From Spinellus fusiger (Eukaryota; Mucoromycota; Mucoromycetes; Mucorales; Phycomycetaceae), in NCBI GenBank assembly GCA_025094145.1, contig JALLLS010000006.1, forward strand, positions 372,001-436,000: a stretch of DNA of 64,000 nt, given 5' to 3'. Positions 20,944 to 33,711 of this stretch are shown one piece after another. Position 1 is the stretch's first letter. Every line of letters starts with the position of its first letter. The notes below the pieces were generated by a model. The model saw only the letters and a list, made by a program, of their open reading frames with translations. It was not told where the DNA came from and did not search any database. Both the position numbers and the translations under genes were made by a program.

Positions 20944-23879
20944 TTAGTTCTTGACGGCAATGACACCAGTCTGGAAGTTGTACCAGTCCTGAGGGTTGCT
21001 GGGGTTGCCCAAAAGAGTAAGAGCTCTCAAACGAAGGATGTAGTCTCCACTGACAACGGGTGTGGTGATGCCAACCTCCTGGAAGTTAACAGGAAGGTAA
21101 GTGCCATCCCAGGTCAAAGTAGAGAATTGGTTGGTAGGATCCATGGTGTTGCGGGGAAGGAATACAGCATCGTTCATGGTTGTACCCAACATCTTCTTGG
21201 TCTTGGCATCAATGACAGCAACGTTGAACCAGCGACTGGCAGTAAGGAGACGGTAGACAATGGTAGGAGCGGTGGTGGAGTTGCTGCGGTCAAACTCATA
21301 GGTGGTATTAGATGAGAAGACAGGTGTTCCAGTAGGGTCAGAGAGGTAAGGAGTGTTCACATCAAAGAGAGGGAGCTTGTGCTGTTCACCAACAATACCA
21401 AAGTAAGGGACAGTAATATCGAGGGCGTTCTTGAGCTGTTGAGACTTGAATTGGACGTAGCCACCGTACATGATGTGTTCATCAGGGTTTGTCTTGGGGG
21501 GAACAACAGTGACCTTGACAGTATCGGACTTTCCAGGAGCAAGACGGATGGTCTTCTTGGAGAAGATAAGCTTAGCATCAGCGGAAGTGAAACCAGTAGG
21601 ACCAAGAGGAGCATATCCGGTGTTCTTGAGGTCATAAGGAGCAATGGCAATGGAGGCGTTGTTGAAGAGGTTGTAGGTGACGGTAGTTTTACCGTAGTTA
21701 CGAATGGTCAAAGAGTGGGTCTTGTACAAAGAGGAGGAGGTATCGTTGAAACTGATCTGAGCAGGAGATACGTGAACATTCTGCTGAATGGCATCATAGA
21801 CCTGAACAAGACCAGCACCTTGGCGAAGAGGAGATTCAATAGGAGCCTTTCCTTTGGCGTTGACAGCCTTGTAAGCGTAGTTCTGGAACTGTTCTTCAAT
21901 GAACTTGGCAGGGTTCTTCTTGCCACGAGATTTGATGTAAAGAGCAACGGATCCAGAAACATAGGGAGTGGCCATGGAAGTACCGGACATGACACCCCAG
22001 CTACCGAGGAAAGAAGGAAGAGTAGAGTAGATTTCACCACCAACACCAGCAAGATTAGGCTTAAGGTCAAGCTCGTAAGTAGCACCAACACTAGAGAAGC
22101 TGGAGACAGTCTTGCCAGTAGAGAGAGGAGAAACCACTTGTCCAGCAGTAAAGTTAAGGACGACATCAGCCTTTGCAGCCTTGATACCAGCCAAAATAGC
22201 AGCACCAGTCTGGGCAGAGACACCGCCTACGGGAATAGTGGCACCGGGAGAAGAGGGAGCAAAGATGTCACCACCGTTGTTGTTGTAGACAAGAAGACCA
22301 ACGGCACCAGCCTTGGCAACATTCTGAGCCTTGATATCAAAGGTGCAAGTACCACGCTGGAGAATGGCAATCTTGCCAGTAAGACCAGTGGGGGTTGTGG
22401 AGGGGTCACAGCCATCCTTGCCAGAGCCAACGTTAATGTCACCAGCAGCAACAGCACCAGAAGCAAAATCGATCTTGGCAGCAGGCAAGAACTCGTAGGA
22501 TGTGTTGGCACCTGCAATTTGGAACTGGTGGGTGAAGTGGAAATCGTTGTCCATGGAGGCAATGGACCAGACATCCTTGCCAGTACTGGGCTGACCAACA
22601 GTGTAGATACCGTTAGCACCGTCATTACCAGCAGCAATGATAACTATTCGTTAGGGGAGGAAATTAAATAAGTTCATTTTATTCAGACACTCTCTCAAAA
22701 AGATAATCTTACCTGGAACACCTCTTTCGGCAATACGCTGAGCAACAATAGCATCAGGACCTTCAGTCCACGAGCTGGTGTCACCCAAACTCAAAGAGAT
22801 AACATCAACACCAGCATCGTAGGCCATCAAAAGACCTTTGATGATCACATCATTGCCGGTGGAACCCTTGCAGCCAAAGACACGCCACATACCGAGGGTA
22901 GCATCAGGAGCAACACCAATAAATTTCTATTATTGTCGTTAATGATCAAGTTCTTATCCAATGTCCCGTAATTACTTACAGTAGTAGGATCATTGCCAGC
23001 AACGGTACCACTAACGTGAGTTCCATGACCTAGAAGAAGCAACATTGCATTAGTGATTCGATGCTTTCCATTGTGAATCCTTCCACGCTAGCAAAGTGTA
23101 TCTACTCCACACTACTTACCACTAGCACCGGAGGCAGCAGTACAGCTGTCAAAGGGATCAGAGTCAGGCTTCACAATGGGGTTGGGAGAAGCGCCATCGT
23201 AGTCATTTCCGACCAAATCATAGCCGTATCTGACCTTGAAGCCCTCACCAAAACCACCACCCAAAGCAGGATGAAGGTAGTCAACACCTGATAAGACACA
23301 ACCCCATACAATAGATTAGTTTTCATGTCTTATTTGTTTCCCATGCATTCTTTGCTTACCAGTATCAAGAATACCAACGGAGATACCCTTGCCAGTGTTT
23401 TTAAGCTCAGAGTGGACACGGTCGACTTGAGTCATGGCATGGGGCAAGATGGAGGGGTCAATGACACTGCTGGCCTTGACGACCTGTGTAGAAGTCTCTG
23501 GGCGAGGAATAGCACGGACAGGGTACATGGACTTGATATGGTGGTGGTTGAGGATGGTGTGGAGAGCAAGATCATGCTCAGTGCCGTTCAAACCGTTGAG
23601 TCCGAAAGAAACACCGCTGAAAAGTTCGTGGTTGAAGGTTTCAGCAATGTGGATCTTAGCATCTTTGTACTGGGACTGGACAGTGTGGACAAAGGTGTTG
23701 GCGGCCTTTATATCACCTTCTGCAAACTCAATAACATAGCGGTTGGTAGGTGTGTTGCTATCAAATCCCTTGAACTTTGGGTGGCTAACAACAGCCTCTG
23801 TAGGTGTCACCAAGAGAAGGACAGAGAGACAGACTCCAGCTGCAAAGAGCGGAAGGACAGAGAAAGATCGACGCTTCAT
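20944..23879 (-). CDS. Secreted subtilisin-like serine protease (S8 family, PA domain)
   Basis: Five exons (23879-23360, 23287-23120, 23029-22980, 22926-22713, 22643-20944) splice to 883 residues with all junctions GT-AG. Order: signal peptide (residues 1-29, hydrophobic VLPLFAAGVCLSVLLLV core), an I9-type propeptide (RYVIEFAEGDIKAANTF), and the S8 catalytic domain. Its triad is Asp172 (GILDTG), His231 (GHGTHVSGTVAG) and Ser540 (GTSMATPYVSG), with the oxyanion Asn324 (AAGNDG). A protease-associated (PA) domain is inserted before the Ser (about 400-490), and an Fn3-like C-terminal region follows. This layout is that of large extracellular subtilases related to bacterial Vpr and plant subtilases. 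Role: extracellular protein degradation for nutrition; the propeptide should keep it inactive until cleaved. Introns cut the catalytic domain at Gly/Asp-rich loops. A long antisense open frame over exon 5 reflects codon bias only. Confidence 0.95.
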
Positions 23880-24017
23880 TTTAAAAAGAGAGGTTAGGAG
23901 TTACTTTCTTTGAAAAAAAAAAGTGGGTGAAGAGGGGAAGGATGAGGAAGGGAGGAAGGAAGAAGTGAGGTGAAGAGAATAGAACTATTAATGAATGAAG
24001 ATCTCTTCATCTTATCC

Positions 24018-24024
24018 TTATATA
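24018..24024 (-). promoter_or_regulatory. TATA-like box upstream of the subtilase
   Basis: TATATAA on the minus strand about 140 bp upstream of the ATG, followed by a purine-rich leader. Position and sequence fit a core promoter, but AT-rich DNA makes chance matches common. Confidence 0.3.
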
Positions 24025-25761
24025 TGTTTTACTTTCTGTCGACTCAAGTAGCTCCACTCTAATGAAGTCTCTGAATTAACCTATCAGATATATGCTATTC
24101 ACCTATCTACAGCACACTGTTAGTGCTGGTCTTAATGATGTAACACTTAAATAACCAGATTCTGGGTGGTTCATTACGTGAAATTAAAAAACGATGTGGA
24201 TTGCCAAGTAGAGAAGAAAATTACAATTCAAGCACCAAGACTCTTCAAAATAACCTTATGCACACCTTTTGAAGTACCTACCCACCAACCGAAGATCTTT
24301 GTTTATGATATTTCCTTAATTGAGACTTCTTCCCAAATCAATAGACCCTTTCTCTTATAGTTTATTTGCATGTGCTATATGTTTCTTCATCCTCTTTCTA
24401 TATTAGGAGGTTAATGTTATTCAATCCAATGAGTTTATGTTGTTATTTGCTCTGATATTGGGTCATTCTCTGTTTGAATTGCCACTCATTGGCATCACTG
24501 TAATAAAACCTTTTTCTTCCTTTGCATATTAAGTAGGACCATGGTAACAGCCATTAAAAATTAGACTTGTCCAAGTGAATGATGATAGCGATAATGATAA
24601 TAACAATAATAAAAACACCATTGGCATTAGTGTATAGACAAATTCAATCAATTGTTTAGCGTAGTAAATGCTGTATGCTATTCTAATGTGTGATACAACT
24701 ACTACTTATTTGTCTTGATTCCGTTGGAGTTGAGTGTGATGATGTATATTATTGATCCTTGACTGGTTTAATTTCCATAAAATCAATATCTGTGAATAAA
24801 ATAGATATAGAATGGCAAGGCTTATGAGTCCAACAGACTTAACTCACTACGCTATTTTCTTGTATTATATATATAAATATATATAACTATATGAATGCAA
24901 TCACAATGACAGTCTCTATAATATCACACTAATTATGTTGTATTTTTCATTCAATTTAGCCTTATTCCAATTCCACTGCCATTCATTTTACTTGACAGAA
25001 AACTTTCTACTTCTATATGCCAAAATAAATAGTGCTAAACAAGGGTCTGAATTATCTTTTAATCCCCAGGCAGATGAGTCTTAATAATACTTACAATTCA
25101 GGATGAATGATTTAACATTCAAAATGCTGATCTTGAACATATTTCGGAAGTGCAAGTGACATATCTACTGTTTCCCAATAGATGGATAAGCAAATGTAGT
25201 TTGAGATTCAAATATAGAATCAGTAAACAACAAATAAAAAAGAATGGCACATGGTATAGAGTTGACTCATACTTGACCAAATAAGGAATCACGGATATTG
25301 CTCTTTATATTAGCACCCTCAGTAGTATATATTCTATACCTATTTTTATCCTTTTGAGAGATGAAGAAAATACCTATGTTACAGAGAGAGCACTAATTTA
25401 TAATCGATTTCTCATGTAGTATAAATTATATTGCCTGATTTCGTAGCGGATATATCTATCTTTGAGTCCATACTATCTATAGTCTAATAGATGAACACAA
25501 TTATGTGGCTTTACATTCTAAATGAATAGAGACCCTTTATTTATTGTCTGTCCAATGAATACACTTGATTCAGAGCATATCTTGACCTATACTTGTATAT
25601 TCATCTATTTATCTATATTTATTTCTTATCTCTATCTATATTTTTATCTATATTTTTTATCTATATTTTTATCTATATTTTTTATCTATATTTTTTATCT
25701 ATATATTTTTTTTTAAATAATTCCTACTTTTATACTTGTCTATTATTTGTTCTTAATTACG
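24025..25761. other. No gene seen
   Basis: AT-rich DNA upstream of the subtilase. It includes a (TCTATATTTTT)n-like low-complexity tract at 25605-25715. No coding sequence recognised. Confidence 0.4.
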
Positions 25762-25969
25762 GTATTCCCGGGTAGTTGTACACATTTTGAAATTGATTTA
25801 ACATAAAGATATAACATTCAGCTGTTTAAGAATATTGACTGTAGGTTCATACAACAAAATGAACGAAATAAACGATTCTTTGTGAACAATCTAATTTCTT
25901 TGTGAATAATCTAATTTCTTTGTGTAAGCAGAGTTTATTTCAAAGGGTGTATCACTGTCCGGGAATACT
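25762..25969. mobile_element. MITE-like element with 32-bp inverted terminal repeats
   Basis: The left end (25762-25793, starting GTATTCCCGG) and the reverse complement of the right end (25938-25969) agree at 26 of 32 positions. Shared blocks in order are GTATTCCCGG, AGT, TACAC and TTTGAAAT. The 208-bp element has no coding capacity, and inside it a short direct repeat (TTTCTTTGTG(A/T)A) occurs three times. This is the structure of a miniature inverted-repeat element mobilised by a Tc1/IS630-type transposase. The flanking target duplication is not clear (TA on one side). Confidence 0.65.
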
Positions 25970-27807
25970 ACATAGCCTTGTTGACTTTGGTAAATTACTT
26001 TCACACGTCGTTGCTGAGTCCTATAAAAAAGGCAGTTTATTAACTTTACTATTTAAGAATCTAACATTGAGCCATTGGTAAGCTCTATCAAGTGATTCAT
26101 TTTCTGTTTGATTTTTGTGTATATCTCAGTATAAATAGACAGACAGACAGAAGAGAAAAGAATAAACCTATCCACTCACGGTGTCTAGTTTCAAAGTAAT
26201 CTCAATGTTTGAGAATGCCTTTTACAAGAAGGGGAGTTGGATTAAATGAACGATGTGTGGTGTTTAGCCCGCATCGTATGAGTTTTTTTTTATATTTTTA
26301 TATTTTTATATTTTATATTTTATATTTTATTACCAACTCCTTGCATAGTTTCGGAACTCAGGAGTTTGTCTCTTATTTCTCACTCTCTCTTCTGTTTTCC
26401 TTACCTTTATGAGTAGACAATGCCCATGCGCTATAGGGTTTTGTTCAATAAAACACAAGTAGGCTACCAGAAGACTTTAATTAGGATATAAATATGACAC
26501 AAATAAGACACAAGTGAGATACAAATAGGATACAAGGAAAGTACAAGCAGAACACATCATTTTCAATGACAAATTTCAATAGTGAATTTCAATGATAAAT
26601 CTTTAATATTTTTAGAGGCGCTCTTTTATTCATTGCATTGCATTGTCTCTAAGCTCATACACTAAGCTTGTGATATTATTTCTCTATGCTAGTTTTGTTT
26701 AATTGATATTGGTGTTATTGCCGCCGCCACCACCACCACCACCACCACTAATATTACTATCAATTGAATTCAATTGTTTTCATACCTATTCACACTCTAT
26801 GTGTTATTGCAATGGGTGCCTCTTGGAATCAAATCTAATATGAAAATGGCGTTTTCCATTCAATTTATTCATCTCACCAAGAATGGAGAGACACTTATCA
26901 CTACCATTTCCCTTTTCTCTCTTGAAATCTTATCACTCAGTTCCTTCACAGCAACTCTAAATGGCGCCTTTTTTCACCAATCAATACAATGGGTTCTTTG
27001 GGCCCATTCTCCGTAGATAACGTGTCGGACCCTTTCCTCTCTCTTTCTCTGTTATGAATTGACTATGTCTGATGATAAAATAAAATAGTGCACCTTGTTC
27101 AGTCCTAATGCATATAGCTGCTTACACTAGCCACTCTAGGTTGATATTGGCACAGATCCATGTTATTTATTGGATACTATAGGGTTGTATCTATTGATCT
27201 GTTGATGATTAAAGGCATATAAGGTTTTCTTCTCATTTCCCACGAAGATGTAAGACCTCATTTCTATTTTCATTGTGTGAACACTATTTTCTTTCCCTTT
27301 TCTTCTTCTCTTAGGGTATGTGTCTTTCAAATACAACACAGACAGCCTATGGAATGAGAACGATCAAATAGGATAGACTAGTTTAGATGAACTGTCATTC
27401 TTTTCTTTTCTTTTATATAGATGAAATGTCTCTTCATAAATAGGTATAGGTATAGGTATATCTTTATAGTTATGGTTATATCTTTATAGTTATAGTTATA
27501 GTTATATGTATCTTTATTTATATGTATCTTTATTTATATGTATCTTTATATCTTTATATATATATATGTGTGTGTGTGTGTGTGCATGTGTCTACAAAGG
27601 AAGGAAAGAAGGGCCCTTAAATTATAAATAGAGAAAGACAGAAAATAAAGACAATCAGGGTCCTATAGAGTACCAACCCTTTTGTTTTTGGTGGTACTAT
27701 TCAATGGGTTATGTTTTTCCTGTAAAGAAAGAAAGAGAGAGAGAAAGATAAGGAGATATAGCATGGCATTATGACTTGTACTATAAGGATGACGTGCACT
27801 ATAGACA
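25970..27807. other. No gene seen; simple repeats
   Basis: Contains (TATTTT)n at 26283-26330, a CAC trinucleotide run at 26724-26748, and a complex TATAGTTA/TATGTATCTT tract ending in (TG)n at 27440-27585. No recognisable coding exon. The right end is the 3' flank of the HSF-type gene. Confidence 0.4.
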
Positions 27808-29217
27808 TCAATGAGAAAGAGGATCTAGAGGATTGGAGAAACTGTACTGAGCACATCCATCACTTCTATGGGAATGGCCCTGAGCTGAGGATGGCTTCAG
27901 GCTCTCAGTGTAGTGGGAGGACGACGACTGTGAGCGTGAGTGGCTGGGTGTGAAAGGGGAGTGGGGTGTGTACAGAGGACTGGAGACATCCAATTCATCA
28001 TCAGACACCATTGTGCTTGGACTGGGGCTGGGTGGCAGAGGAGAGTTGTAGTGGCCAAGGGAGAGAGAAGCAGGGGGAAGTGTCTGGTGCTGTTGGTGCT
28101 GTTGGTGCTGTCCTGTGATAGGATCACGTGCACCCATCAGCATGTCCTGTAGTAGGGCTACATTGCCAGAGGACGTGGGGTCGTGGGAGGTGACAAAGAT
28201 GGGAGGAGGCCGTTCTTCCATGACTACTTTGGACATGGCAAGTGGATCCGAGTGGAATTCCTGAGGGACATGGCCTAGGGGACATGTTATTCACTTGTCT
28301 TCACAATGAAAGACACATAAGGCTGTCCAATCAATTACCTCCATTTCTCTGCGTGATATAATGCATCATGAATTTCATCATTTGTTGATGCTGGTCCTGT
28401 TTTCGCCGTGTCTCTGTTAATTCCTTGACAACACCATTAAAGTTCTCATAAAGGTGGCCAATCTGCTGCATCATGTCGGATTGTGTGACTTGCATCATTG
28501 CCATATGGGTGTTCAGGTCGCCAGCGTCCCTTCTTGCATTGTCAGTGGCTGATTCCATGGCCTTTCGCTTGATGTCATCCAATAGATCAGAGCGGTCTCG
28601 TAGGAATTTGGGATGAGAGAATTCCCAAATCTGGTTCTCAGCCAGTGTGCGGTGGCCTCGGGGTGATTTGTTCACCTTGTGGAATCCATACCTAGAAAAG
28701 AAAGATGAATAACAGTGGCAAAAGGAGGTGGATGTTCATCTTACATGTTGAGCTGTCGGACAAAACTGGAGAAATTGTTATGTTTAAAGTGTTTTGGGAG
28801 AACATCTCTAGAGAACTCCATAATATTGCAGACAATGAAGGAGGATCCTGTGTAGTTCCATGCAATCAGATGCTGGTATTGGCTGTCAATGACCATACTA
28901 GAGGGGTGTGTGGGCTGTTAGTATAGGTAGGTTCCTCTGTGGAAGAAGGGGGATCACGGGATCAGGACGCTTGCCAATGGATCCCACCTGTTCCATGTCT
29001 TTTTCTTTCTTTTTCTTTCTCTTTCTTTCTTTCTTTCTTACTTGTATAACTTATGAACAAATGTATTGGTATGAGGCGGCTTCTGGGCTGTCATGGAGGT
29101 GTGGGCCAGAAGGTGCTGAGGCATGGGTTGCTGAAAAGAGGACCGTAGAGGGACAGTGTCAAATAATGAAAACTGACTGGCTGTGGATGTTGTGGAGGAA
29201 GTTCTACGGTGATGCAT
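27808..29217 (-). CDS. HSF-type transcription factor
   Basis: Four exons (29217-29042, 28897-28745, 28691-28339, 28274-27808) splice to 382 residues. The N-terminal 50 residues are Ser/Thr-rich. The HSF-type DNA-binding domain spans about residues 52-140: [31 protein letters not shown], the recognition-helix block [27 protein letters not shown], and the final strand [13 protein letters not shown]. Introns split the domain inside KLYN and at LNM/YGF. A Met/Gln-rich coiled-coil-like segment follows (residues about 160-225), where HSFs carry their trimerisation heptads. The C-terminus is Pro/Ser/Gln/His-rich and probably an activation or regulatory region. It acts in the nucleus on HSE-like sites. 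Whether it is a true Hsf1 or an Sfl1/Skn7-like regulator cannot be decided; there is no receiver domain, which argues against Skn7. Confidence 0.93.
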
Positions 29218-30073
29218 TGTAGAAAGGGCAGGAGGAGTAAAGAATGAAAAATAAAATAAAAATAGAAAATAGAAAATAGAAAATAAATAGAAAATAAATT
29301 GGGAAAAAAAAAAAAAAACTCAATATCTTTGATTTTTTGTCTGTTTCTGGCTTCTCCTTTTGTCTTTATGAGAAGAAGAAAAAAAAAGACACTTTGAGTG
29401 TCGTCATCCATGGAAAGACGAGAACGTTTTGTACTAATAAGGTTCCCCACCTTGTCCACTTGTCTTTAGAGTGTTGAAGCACCGACACCTCTTGCTGTGC
29501 CGATGACTGCAAGACAAGAAGGGGTTGGACGTCTAGACCCCACACCATGTGGTGTGTGAGCAAAAGTACAAGACAAACTCATCTCTATTCTCTATTCTCT
29601 TTCTCTCTTTCCCCTCTTCTACACTAGCAGTCATGGTCTGCAGTAGACAAACCCCCCCCCTTTCCCAAGACAAAGAATAAGGAAATGCCACGTGTTTCCT
29701 ATTTCATGGAGAAACAATGCCACTCGGGGAAGTGACTTGTAAGTTCACGGGCCACTTGTCCCCTCTTGCCCATGAAAAAAAAAAAAAAAGACCCCACGCG
29801 GACAGGACCATTCAGGATTATATTTTAATAACGGATATTAGGAAGAAATCAGCACCCAATCATTACACCAACGTGTGTGTGTGTTTTATCAAGTAGTAGT
29901 GTTATCAAGTAGTAGTGTTATCAATGGCACTAGCACTAGTACTAGCACTAGCACTATCTTTATTACCATTTTTATTATCATCTTCTCTCTCTCTCCCTCG
30001 TTCCATGTCTTAATTCTCTGTACGAGCTCAGACCGAATTCATATCCTCACGCCATCCTTCCATTTAGAGCAGA
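29218..30073. other. No gene seen; HSF gene 5' region
   Basis: Upstream region of the HSF-type gene, with poly-A and poly-C runs, an (AGAAAATAGAAAATAG)-like tract at 29262-29300 and an (ACTAGC)n tract at 29928-29957. Short minus-strand open frames here may lie in the leader. Confidence 0.4.
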
Positions 30074-31338
30074 TTAAAGCTTATTTTCGTTGTGCAGGGT
30101 GGCCACCACTTTGGCATGGGTGGTGCGGCCCTGAATGGCCTTCATCGCCTGAGGAATGGTCTCCAATGAATACACCTTCTCATAGAGAGCAGAGCTGATC
30201 TTCTTCTCTGCAAACAACCTGAACAGAGCCTCCCACACCTCAGCCACCATCTCAGGCTGGTATTTGGCATAGGCACCCCAGTGCAGACCCCTTTGTTTTC
30301 CCCCCAACAGCATGGATAAGCAGCCACGTTCTCCCTTGTTTCTTTCTATAATGACTTACACTGCAGCAATGTTCTTCAGCAAAAGGCGGTTCATTGCCAC
30401 CTTCTCAATGGCACCTCCTGTAAATCCAACAATCACAATGCGGCCATTGAATGCAGTGCACTTGGAACTATAGCAGCAACCCACCCCACCCCGTATCTGT
30501 GTTATTCTTCTTTCTTTTCTTTTCTTTTCTTTTCTTTTCTTTTCTTTTCTTTACCTTTCTTCCACAAGACCCACTGGATCATACACAACATCAGCACCTC
30601 TGCCCTGTGTCACCTTCTTCACCTGCTCCACCCAATCCTTGTCGTTGTAGTTGATACAGTAATCAGCACCATAGCCCTTGACAACCTGCAGTTTCTCAGC
30701 AGAGCCAGCAGTCGCCACCACAATGGCCCCCAGTGCCTTTGCAATCTGAACAGCCGCAATCCCCACGCCTCCTGCTGCTGCATGGACAAGACAGTACTCT
30801 CCAGCCTTGAGCTGGCCACGGAGCACAAGTCCAGCATAGCTCGTTGGATAGGTGATGTAGATGCCTGCTGCCTCCTCAAAGGACATGGCGTCGGGCATAG
30901 GCAGCATATCAGCAGCCGAGGCCGTGATCATCTGAGCAAACGCACTGCCACTGCCAAACACACGGTCTCCAGGAGCAAACTGGGGCACGGTGGACTGGAC
31001 CACGACACCAGCGAATTCAGCACCGGGGATAAATGGGAACGGAGGCTTGATCTGATAACGGCCTTGAATCTTGATCATAACATAAACACAGCACGTTGGT
31101 ACATGGGCACACAAGAGTGGCTTGTTTGAAGGGAAAGCAGGAAGAGAGGGGGGTGGAATAGAGAAACATGTCTTCTTTACTATGCTATCTTTACCATGAG
31201 TGTGTCGAAAAAGTTGAGACCAGCCGCCTTGACTTGCACCAGCACCTGTCCCTTTCTAGGCACAGGCACAGGCACGTTGTTTTTCAGCACAAGGTCCTCG
31301 GGGCCGTTTAGCCACTGTTCAACAAGGAATCCTTTCAT
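30074..31338 (-). CDS. NADPH:quinone oxidoreductase-like (MDR superfamily)
   Basis: Four exons (31338-31195, 31069-30555, 30467-30360, 30290-30074) give 327 residues, the usual length of zeta-crystallin/QOR-like enzymes. The N-terminal GroES-like fold reads MKGFLVEQWLNGPEDL, NFFDTLMIQGRYQ and PFIPGAEFAG. The Rossmann domain carries the nucleotide-binding motif HAAAGGVGIAAVQIAKALGA and GADVVYDPVG. A C-terminal block reads GRIVIVGFTGGAIEKV. The zinc-ligand cysteines of true alcohol dehydrogenases are absent, so it belongs to the zinc-independent quinone reductase branch. Predicted role: NADPH-dependent reduction of quinones or enones in the cytosol or mitochondria; the natural substrate cannot be told. 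All junctions are GT-AG; the third exon boundary contains a TTTTC microsatellite in the preceding intron (30505-30552). Confidence 0.92.
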
Positions 31339-31665
31339 GACAAAGTAATGCTGTGTAGGAATGAGGAAGAGAGAAGTGTAGGTGGGTGTACTTATTTATG
31401 TCCTTGGTGTAATCTATAAATGTGGGTGTGTAGGTGGGTGTGGGCTGAGTTGGTGTGTGGGTGAAAAAGCAATGACAAATAATAAATGCGTACATTGAAT
31501 CCGTCCCTTTTTTCCTTTTTTATAGTGTAAGTGTGGTGTTGAGCCACCTTTTCAAATTAAAGTGGCGGAGAGGGTCTATGCGCAAAGAAAAAAGAAAAAA
31601 GAAAAAGAAAAAAGGGTGTCGATTTTAGCACAGTCTATTTAGGGAGAGGGTAGGGAGAGGGTGCG

Positions 31666-31950
31666 ACAGTATGAATAGACAGTATGAATAGACAATAAAT
31701 AGACAATGAATAGACAATAAATAGACAGTATAAATAGACAGTATGAATAGACAATAAATAGACAATGAATAGACAATGAATAGACAATAAATAGACAATA
31801 TGAATAGACAATAAATAGACAGTATAAATAGACAGTATGAATAGACAATAAATAGACAATAAATAGACAATGAATAGACAATGAATAGACAATAAATAGA
31901 CAGTATGAATAGACAATAAATAGACAATAAATAGACAATAAATAGACAGT
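31666..31950. repeat. 11/13-bp minisatellite (ATAGACAATAA type)
   Basis: About 25 tandem units of ATAGACAATAA, ATAGACAATGA and ATAGACAGTATGA/AA. Because unit lengths are not multiples of three and contain no minus-strand stop in any frame, all three minus frames are open for more than 100 codons with (CLFIVY/LLSIY) periodicity. These are not genes. Confidence 0.9.
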
Positions 31951-32125
31951 CGAATGGATAGAATAACACACTCATTCAACACAGGACACTTTATAATACA
32001 CCAAAATACCCTCCCCTTTCTCTCTCTCTCTACTCTTTCTTTTCCTTATTGTTCTTATGCATGGAATGATAGTCCTGCTATCAAACGCCCACATGCCCTT
32101 GTTCTACACCTCTCTCCCCCTTTGC

Positions 32126-33711
32126 TTACTGTGAAAGAGAACGATCAAGACTGTATTCTTGGGCATTGGGTGAAAACACGCCATGGGATGAGCTGACAAG
32201 AGGAGAGGAGGAACCAGGGGGGGTTGGCATAATGTGTCTCTTGTCCTTGTCCTTGTCATCCATCTGTGGCGGTGTGGGTGTAGTGGGGTGGCCATGGTGA
32301 GATGTCCTTTCCTCTTCTTCCTCCTCCTCTTCTTTCTCACTGTTCCTGCTACTGCTACTGCTGTGGTGTGTGCTGTGGTGTGTGCTGTGGTGTGTGTGGC
32401 CCTCCACCCCAGAAACATGGACTGGGAAACTAGGACGCTTCAATACACGGTGTCTGTCAATCTTATCTGACTTTCTACAAGTGTCTTTGGCTGTACTCAC
32501 ACTCAAGGTAGGCAATGACTGAGACGGAGATGGCTGGGCAGGGGTGTGGAGACTCATCCCAGGATAAACCAAAGAGGACGACGACGACAACGAGGACGAC
32601 GACGACGAGATGGTGGTGGTGGCAGTGGGGAAGGCGGAGGAAGAGGAGGAAGAGGAGGAGTTCTTGTGTTTGTCTGCTGTTTGGGAGGAACGTGGCAAGA
32701 GAGTCTCCCCATTGGACTCTTGTTCTTGCCGGGAGACGCATGGTACGCCCTTATCAATGGACAGCTGGCGTGCAGCACGAGAGATGCTCTGTGTAGAGAC
32801 TACTGATGTTGCTGCTACTGTTTCCTTTGCACTGGGAGCGTCTTTTTCTTTTTCTTCTTCTTCTTGGGGAGGGACTGCTGTGGTAGTTGCCCTGTCATTC
32901 CCATACAGTGGGTCCATCATTGTTGGGTTGGCTGCTCTCTCTCGTACCCAGTGCTGTAGTAGTTGATCCCCATAGTACTGAAGCTCATCTATCTTTACGA
33001 ATATAGCATAGCTATTCAACTGCAAAAACTCAAGCTCAAGTACATTCAGCTCAGACACTGGCAATCCTCCCACCTAAAATACAGTTTTGGTTAAGTGATA
33101 TGTCTCTTTTTATTAATTCATAGGCTCTTTTCCTCTCTACTCTCTACTCTCTACTCTACTCTATCGAGTGAAGATGAAGCAAAAACGGATGAGGATAGAC
33201 TAGGATTTACCTTGGCATAGCGTGAATTGGTGAAAAAGACATCAGAGAACAGCTTACTAGCTATCATAATACCCGTAATAACAAGACGATGAACATTGAA
33301 AGAGTCAAGACGAAGGGGTGCTACATGAGAAGAGGTGGGTTTTGACATGCGGTCAAAATAGACGAGAAGAGCAAGAAAACACTCATTAGCACAGGGACAA
33401 TACTTTAATATGCGAACAAGGTAGGCGTGGATAGATATGCTGGGTATGGAGCGAGCATGAAAACAGGTGTATGTGGAGGAATAAGAAAGGCCTCTTGTTC
33501 TTCCATGGGGTGTTGATGAAGTGGTGTTGGTAGTACCAGCAACCGTCTCCCCATGGCCGTCACTAGCACCTTCACTCACAGAAACAGACCCTTCCATTGA
33601 ATAGGCCATGTCATTAGCAAGTGTCACCTTCTCCAGTAGAGACGTAAGGAGTAGTATCGTCTCTTTGGTTGGATAGGTGGCCATGTCAAAAGAGGCAGGT
33701 GGTGTCGTCAT
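32126..33711 (-). CDS. PHO80-like cyclin
   Basis: Two exons (33711-33211 and 33073-32126) give 482 residues. The cyclin fold occupies about residues 10-205: FHARSIPSISIHAYLVRIL, CPCANECFLALLVYFDRM, LDSFNVHRLVITGIMIASK, LFSDVFFTNSRYAKVGGL and VLELEFLQLNSYAIFV. These blocks identify the PHO80/Pcl class of cyclins that partner Pho85-type CDKs in phosphate, glycogen and cell-cycle signalling. The remaining 275 residues are a low-complexity tail with Ser runs, THHS repeats, a Glu run and Pro/Ser motifs, probably disordered and phosphorylated. I chose MTTPPASFDMATYPTK as start because upstream codons are Phe/Ile/Lys-rich leader-like sequence. It faces GAA1 head to head across 758 bp. Confidence 0.9.

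Noticed and set aside
21379..22671. 430-codon open frame antisense to the subtilase
   Set aside because: It is the mirror of the strongly biased subtilase coding exon; the sense strand has a full catalytic triad and matching introns.
31625..31982. Three overlapping minus-strand frames of about 110-116 codons
   Set aside because: Translations are periodic products of an 11/13-bp tandem repeat.
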